Below are positions 60,901-64,000 of a DNA stretch of 64,000 nucleotides, piece after piece. The notes under the pieces were generated by a model, which saw nothing but the letters and a program-made list of their open reading frames with translations, searched no databases and was not told the origin of the DNA. Positions within the stretch are counted from its first letter, which is position 1, and every line of letters starts with the position of its first letter. This DNA is from an uncultured Microbacterium sp. GTDB taxonomy: Bacteria > Actinomycetota > Actinomycetes > Actinomycetales > Microbacteriaceae. A program made the translations under genes and the position numbers. Where the stretch lies: positions 1 through 64,000 of the forward strand of contig CAJYJO010000020.1 in NCBI GenBank assembly GCA_913774845.1, read 5' to 3'.

Positions 60901-63533
60901 CGGTCGAGACCCGCGCCACCAACGCCAACTTCTGGGGCTACAACCAGTCGCTGGGCCTGGGCTACTACGAGTACTTCCAGTTCGCGGAAGACATCGGCGC
61001 CAAGCCCGTGCCCGACGTGCCGGCCCTGTTGAACGGGTGCGGTCAGGCTCTCCAGCCCACCGATCCCGCGCTGCTGCAGCGCCACATCCAGGACACGCTC
61101 GACCTGATCGAGTTCGCCAAGGGCGACGTCACCACGACCTGGGGCAAGCTCCGCGCCGACATGGGGCACCCCGCCCCGTTCGAGCTCGACCGCATCGAGA
61201 TCGGCAACGAGGAGAACTACCCCGAGGCGTTCATGGCGAACTTCGTGGCGTTCCGGGATGCCATCAAGGCGAAGTACCCCGACATGACCCTCATCAGCAA
61301 CTCGGGTCCTGACGCCGAAGGCGCGAACTTCGAGAAGCACTGGGCGCAGAACAAGGCCGAGAAGGTCGACATGGTGGACGAGCACTACTACCGCGACCCG
61401 TCGTGGTTCCTCACCCACAACCAGCGCTACGACTCCTACGACCGCAACGGACCGAAGGTGTGGATCGGTGAGTACGCCTCGCGCGACAACCGCTTCTTCA
61501 ACGCGCTGTCCGAGGCGGCCTACATGACGGGCCTGGAGCGCAACGCCGACGTGGTCAAGATGGCCTCCTACGCACCCCTGCTCGCCGACGTCAGCAACAC
61601 GCAGTGGCGTCCGGACCTCATCTGGTTCGATCGCGACCAGGTGTGGGGCTCGGCCAACTACGAGGTGCAGAAGCTGTTCATGGCGAACGTGGGCGACCGC
61701 GTCGTGCCGACCACGGCGACCGGGGATCTGGCATCCACCACCCTCGCCGGAGCCGTCGGACTGTCGACGTGGAGCACCTCGGCGCGCTACGACGACGTCA
61801 AGGTCACCGCGCCCGACGGGTCGACGCTCTTCGCGGACGACTTCTCCGACAAGAACGACGACGGCTGGACGAAGCTCGCGAACGCGGGCTCGTGGTCGGC
61901 GGCCGACGGCAGCTACGTGCAGTCGTCGACGACGGCGAACAACACGCTCGTCGCCGGCCCGAAGCTCACGGCGACCGACTACGACGTGTCGCTCAAGGCC
62001 ACCAAGCTGGCCGGGGCCGAGGGCTTCCTCGTCGGCTTCGGCGTGCAGGGCTCCTCCGACTACCTGTGGTGGAACCTCGGCGGCTTCGGCAACTCCCGCA
62101 GCGTCGTGGAGAAGGCCGTGGGTGGAGCGAAGTCGATCGTCGCCGACACCGGCACGCCGCGCATCGAGACGAACCGCACCTACGATCTGCGCATCCAGGT
62201 GCGCGGCCCGCAGGTGACGCTCTTCGTCGACGGGGCGCAGCAGGGGCAGTTCACCAACACCGCGGTGGAGCCCTTCGCGCAGGTGATGACGAAGGACGAG
62301 GCGTCGGGCGACGTGATCCTCAAGGTCGTCAACGCCCAGGCCAAGGCGGCCGAGACGAGCATCGACCTCGGGGGACTGTCGGTGCAGCCCACCGCCGACG
62401 TGACGACCCTCGAAGCGGCGCCGGGCGCGGTCAACACCGCCACCGAGACGCCGGTCGCGCCGAAGACCTCGACGATGCAGGTGTCCGGGTCGTTCACGCA
62501 CTCGTTCGCGCCCTACTCGGTCACGTTCGTCCGCATGCACACCCGTCCGGCCGACACCACGGCGCCCACGGTGACGGTCTCGACCTCGCCGGCCGTGGCC
62601 GACGGGGCCGAGGGCTGGTACGTCTCGCAGCCCACGGTGACCGCGACGGCGAAGGACGAGGTCGACGCGTCCCCCCGTCTGCGCGTCAGCACCGACGGAG
62701 GCGAGACGTGGGCCCCCTACACCGGCCCCGTGACCCCCGCCGACGGCTCGTGGGACCTTGCTTTCGAGGCCATCGACGCCGCCGGCAACGTCTCGCCGAC
62801 GACGAAGGTCGCTCTCAAGGTCGACCGCACCGTGCCGACCATCGCCGCCGACGTGGATGCCACGGCCCGAACGGTCCGGCTCACGGCGAGCGATGCGGTC
62901 TCGGGCGTGGCCCGCGTGGAGTACCGCGTGGGCGAGGCGGCGACGTGGACCACCGTCGCCGGTACCGAGTCGGTCGTCACGGTCGGCGAGGACGCCACGA
63001 CGGTGTCGTACCGCGCGGTCGACGTGGCCGGCAACGTCAGCGGCACCGGGTCGACCTCGGTGGGCGCGGAGGCGGGCGAGCCGACTCTGTCGGTGGCCGG
63101 CGACCTCGTCGCGGGCGGCGTCATCACCGTCTCGGGCACCGGGTGGCCGGCCGACGCCGACGGTGTGCTGGAGCTGCACTCGACCCCGGTCGAGCTCGGC
63201 ACCGTGCGCACCGACGCAGCGGGCGCGTTCCGCGTGAACGTGACGCTGCCCGCCGACGTCACGGGATCGCACCGGGTCGTCGCCCGCATCGGCGGGGTCG
63301 AGGCCGCGGTCGCGGTCGAGATCCGCGCGGCGGCGACGCCCGGCGGCACCGGGGGCGTCCTTCCCACGCCGGGAGCCTCGGCGGCTCCGGGTGTCTCGAC
63401 CGGCGGTGCCCCGTCGCCGCTCGCGGTGACCGGCGGCGTCGTCTCCGGCGGTGCACTCGTGCTGGGTCTGCTGGCGGTGCTGATCGGTGCGGCGATGAAG
63501 CGTCGCCGCCGGGCGGTGGGCGGTGACGCCTGA
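57999..63533 (+). CDS. Giant secreted GH43 + GH51 arabinofuranosidase/xylosidase with LAVTG wall anchor
   Basis: 1,844 residues. Signal peptide 1-43, LamG/concanavalin-like domain about 48-268, Ig-like domain about 275-360. A GH43 five-blade propeller covers about 365-700 (D420 in GIRDPFV as base, E627 in NGEGPTVF as likely acid). A GH51 barrel follows from about 710 (CBM4-like segment, then acid/base E1071 in EIGNEENY and nucleophile E1158 in WIGEYAS), with a second concanavalin-like insert (about 1270-1440) inside the GH51 C-terminal sheet. Two Ig/OmpL47-like repeats (about 1520-1700) lead to LAVTG (1808-1812), a membrane helix and KRRRR. Likely removes arabinose (and perhaps xylose) side chains from arabinan or arabinoxylan at the cell wall. 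LAVTG fits class E sortase. Confidence 0.92.
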   Translation: MVLPRSRSIDRNPRRAGRRAGSLLAAAAVVLSGIVPAAAASAAPLPTPLASYDFGATTGTTVPDASGHGHDAVIRGTGSSIEGDALSLPGGANGSSAAYVELPTGLFDDHDTVTVSAWLQDRTGAGNQAAMFFGTTENLPSQYWLLNPSNPAGQVKSVLTDGPVGTQPWTIERGIAPTNAARGIPGPVATGEWALYTTVITPTSITGYLDGTKIGTVATSRTVSDFGSGLVSYIGKSSYPDRIWKGGVRDVAIFDSALTDDDVKALVDAGTPSNQDDVDAAAAALAIPGADDVRGNVTLPTTGREGTAVAWESSDAAVVTATGEVTRPATGAAAKSVTLTATVTKGSSTAERTFTVSVQPLPEKEELGAYFFPFFTGESSTTDEEISFATSRGDDPKSWLTLNDGKPVLTSDQGEQGIRDPFVMRSPDGDRFYMLSTDLNMFDLYNGDFGRAQEVGSRKLNVWQSDDLVSWSPLRQITVSSELAGNTWAPEATWDPDRGEYVVYWASNLYPSAATSGRRAADSYNRMMMVTTRDFVTFSEPQPWVDVKRGAGKGTIDATVVRDGDTYYRFIKDEASMTVRQERSTDLTATVTGSLPTTTSAPGWQLVKEQIGVGQPNPWGGTFTNGEGPTVFADNAEAGHWFMLIDQPSYHGGKGYMMFETRDIASGNWTSVPDAQLPDRPRHGTVMPITATEQQRLLAAYPTDETADYTITADAARQGAQIDDAMYGVFFEDINNAADGGLYAELVRNRSFEFLPVDNRGFTGMTAWTPVGLGGGSGSAKPVNDDKRMNERNRTYLQLDLDGGSGTYGVENAGFDTGIALVKGEQYNVSFWARTTATNGTPVSLVLRGADGTALSETLTKIAGGDQWLKYEGTVTASATTDAARLLVQAAGPGTLRLDEVSVFPKDTFMGRANGLRKDIAQKIADLHPKFVRFPGGCIVNVNSHEDYSADSNYERARSYQWKDSVGPVETRATNANFWGYNQSLGLGYYEYFQFAEDIGAKPVPDVPALLNGCGQALQPTDPALLQRHIQDTLDLIEFAKGDVTTTWGKLRADMGHPAPFELDRIEIGNEENYPEAFMANFVAFRDAIKAKYPDMTLISNSGPDAEGANFEKHWAQNKAEKVDMVDEHYYRDPSWFLTHNQRYDSYDRNGPKVWIGEYASRDNRFFNALSEAAYMTGLERNADVVKMASYAPLLADVSNTQWRPDLIWFDRDQVWGSANYEVQKLFMANVGDRVVPTTATGDLASTTLAGAVGLSTWSTSARYDDVKVTAPDGSTLFADDFSDKNDDGWTKLANAGSWSAADGSYVQSSTTANNTLVAGPKLTATDYDVSLKATKLAGAEGFLVGFGVQGSSDYLWWNLGGFGNSRSVVEKAVGGAKSIVADTGTPRIETNRTYDLRIQVRGPQVTLFVDGAQQGQFTNTAVEPFAQVMTKDEASGDVILKVVNAQAKAAETSIDLGGLSVQPTADVTTLEAAPGAVNTATETPVAPKTSTMQVSGSFTHSFAPYSVTFVRMHTRPADTTAPTVTVSTSPAVADGAEGWYVSQPTVTATAKDEVDASPRLRVSTDGGETWAPYTGPVTPADGSWDLAFEAIDAAGNVSPTTKVALKVDRTVPTIAADVDATARTVRLTASDAVSGVARVEYRVGEAATWTTVAGTESVVTVGEDATTVSYRAVDVAGNVSGTGSTSVGAEAGEPTLSVAGDLVAGGVITVSGTGWPADADGVLELHSTPVELGTVRTDAAGAFRVNVTLPADVTGSHRVVARIGGVEAAVAVEIRAAATPGGTGGVLPTPGASAAPGVSTGGAPSPLAVTGGVVSGGALVLGLLAVLIGAAMKRRRRAVGGDA

Positions 63534-63549
63534 CGTCTGAGCGGTGACG

Positions 63550-63592
63550 GAGGTGCCCCGGTCGCGGACGCGGCCGTGGCACCTCTCGTCTC
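63550..63592. terminator. Hairpin between convergent genes at the right end
   Basis: GAGGTGCC pairs with GGCACCTC, with further partial pairing (CCGG/CCGT) inside. It lies between the GH43/GH51 stop and the azoreductase stop. There is no T run. Probably bidirectional. Confidence 0.5.
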
Positions 63593-63602
63593 CGCTCGCT
63601 CC

Positions 63603-64000
63603 TCAGTCGGACGCGGCCAGCCGCCGTGCGCGCGCGACGCCGTCGGCGATCGCCTCCTCGGCGGCGGGGTCCCAGGTGCGGTCGAGGATGAGAGAGCGCA
63701 CGTCGCGCACGCCGATCGTGCGCAGGAAGAACTCGACGAAGGCGACCTGGTGATCGAAGATCGACCCCGGGGTCGGTCCGTCTTCGCCGTAGTACTGTCC
63801 GCGGACGAACACGATGTCCGCGCGCGCGACGTCCACCGCCGGTCCGAAGTGCACGCCGTCGTACGTGAAGAGCAGGTTGCGCTGGGCGGCGAGGTCGATC
63901 AGCTGCTTCAGCTTGTACGGGATCGACCAGTTCCACATCGGCACGCCCAGCACGATGCGATCGGCCTCGCGGATCCGGCGCGCGAGCGCGTCGATCTTCT
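63603..64000 (-). CDS. azoR: FMN-dependent NADH-azoreductase (AzoR-like), C-terminal part (cut by window edge)
   Basis: 132 residues to the right edge, with the 5' end missing. The segment ADRIVLGVPMWNWSIPYKLKQLIDLAAQ, followed by NLLFTYDG, is the FMN-binding core of AzoR/flavodoxin-fold NAD(P)H-quinone oxidoreductases. The later RGQYYG segment and the EFFLRTIGV C-terminal helix also fit. It reduces quinones or azo compounds, protecting against thiol and electrophile stress. The true start lies beyond 64000. Confidence 0.9.
   Translation of the reverse strand, partial: KIDALARRIREADRIVLGVPMWNWSIPYKLKQLIDLAAQRNLLFTYDGVHFGPAVDVARADIVFVRGQYYGEDGPTPGSIFDHQVAFVEFFLRTIGVRDVRSLILDRTWDPAAEEAIADGVARARRLAASD

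Overview
The window is a 64 kb piece of a high-GC actinobacterial chromosome, most likely Microbacterium or a close relative in the Microbacteriaceae. The evidence is the very high G+C, a BioQ-type biotin regulator with bioYMN genes, a YkoEDC thiamine transporter under a TPP riboswitch, LAxTG-type sorting signals, a CofE homologue, many leaderless starts (a TAnnnT box 6-7 nt before the start codon), and dense use of the 7-mer GGATGCC/GGCATCC. I saw no rRNA, tRNA, insertion sequence, prophage or CRISPR array. It reads as ordinary chromosomal backbone with dispersed repeats.

Layout. 1-3 kb: 5' end of a DUF222/HNH protein, a repeat-bearing gene-free stretch, a YtrA-type GntR regulator and a membrane-anchored D,D-carboxypeptidase. 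3-6 kb: TPP riboswitch and ykoEDC. 6-9 kb: acetyltransferase, then an overlapping SDR / crotonase / SDR operon. 9.3-14.6 kb: a beta-glucoside operon on the minus strand (LicT/BglG antiterminator, RAT site with terminator, PTS EIIBCA, 6-phospho-beta-glucosidase, HAD phosphatase). 14.7-17.2 kb: rlmN and a DUF4232 membrane protein. 17.5-23.5 kb: a four-gene minus-strand cluster of processive GT2 synthase, GT-C membrane glycosyltransferase, DUF4397 surface protein, and a GH8 glycosidase fused to a class F-like sortase. This is the best candidate for an undescribed system. 23.7-29 kb: ABC exporter, aldo/keto reductase, DUF4407 protein and NUDIX hydrolase.

29-37 kb: an MDR oxidoreductase with a divergent TetR gene, the methylcitrate (propionate) genes GntR-prpD-prpB-prpC, and a thiolase. 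37-41.7 kb: an S51 peptidase and a cell-wall-anchored choice-of-anchor I / 5'-nucleotidase. 41.9-48.5 kb: acyl-CoA dehydrogenase, enoyl-CoA hydratase, MarR regulator, etfBA and a cytochrome b-like membrane protein, a plausible acyl-CoA oxidation and electron-transfer block. 48.6-53.4 kb: bioQ divergent from bioY, an acyl-CoA ligase, an atypical thiolase and bioMN. 53.9-57.8 kb: cofE, GNAT, DUF817, thioesterase and CE7 esterase genes. 58-63.5 kb: a 1,844-residue secreted GH43+GH51 arabinan/arabinoxylan enzyme with an LAVTG anchor. The right edge cuts an azoreductase-type gene.

Throughout, intergenic gaps hold long inverted repeats of at least six sequence families. Some are single, some are tandem arrays, and one REP-like family has inserted in frame into the citrate synthase gene.
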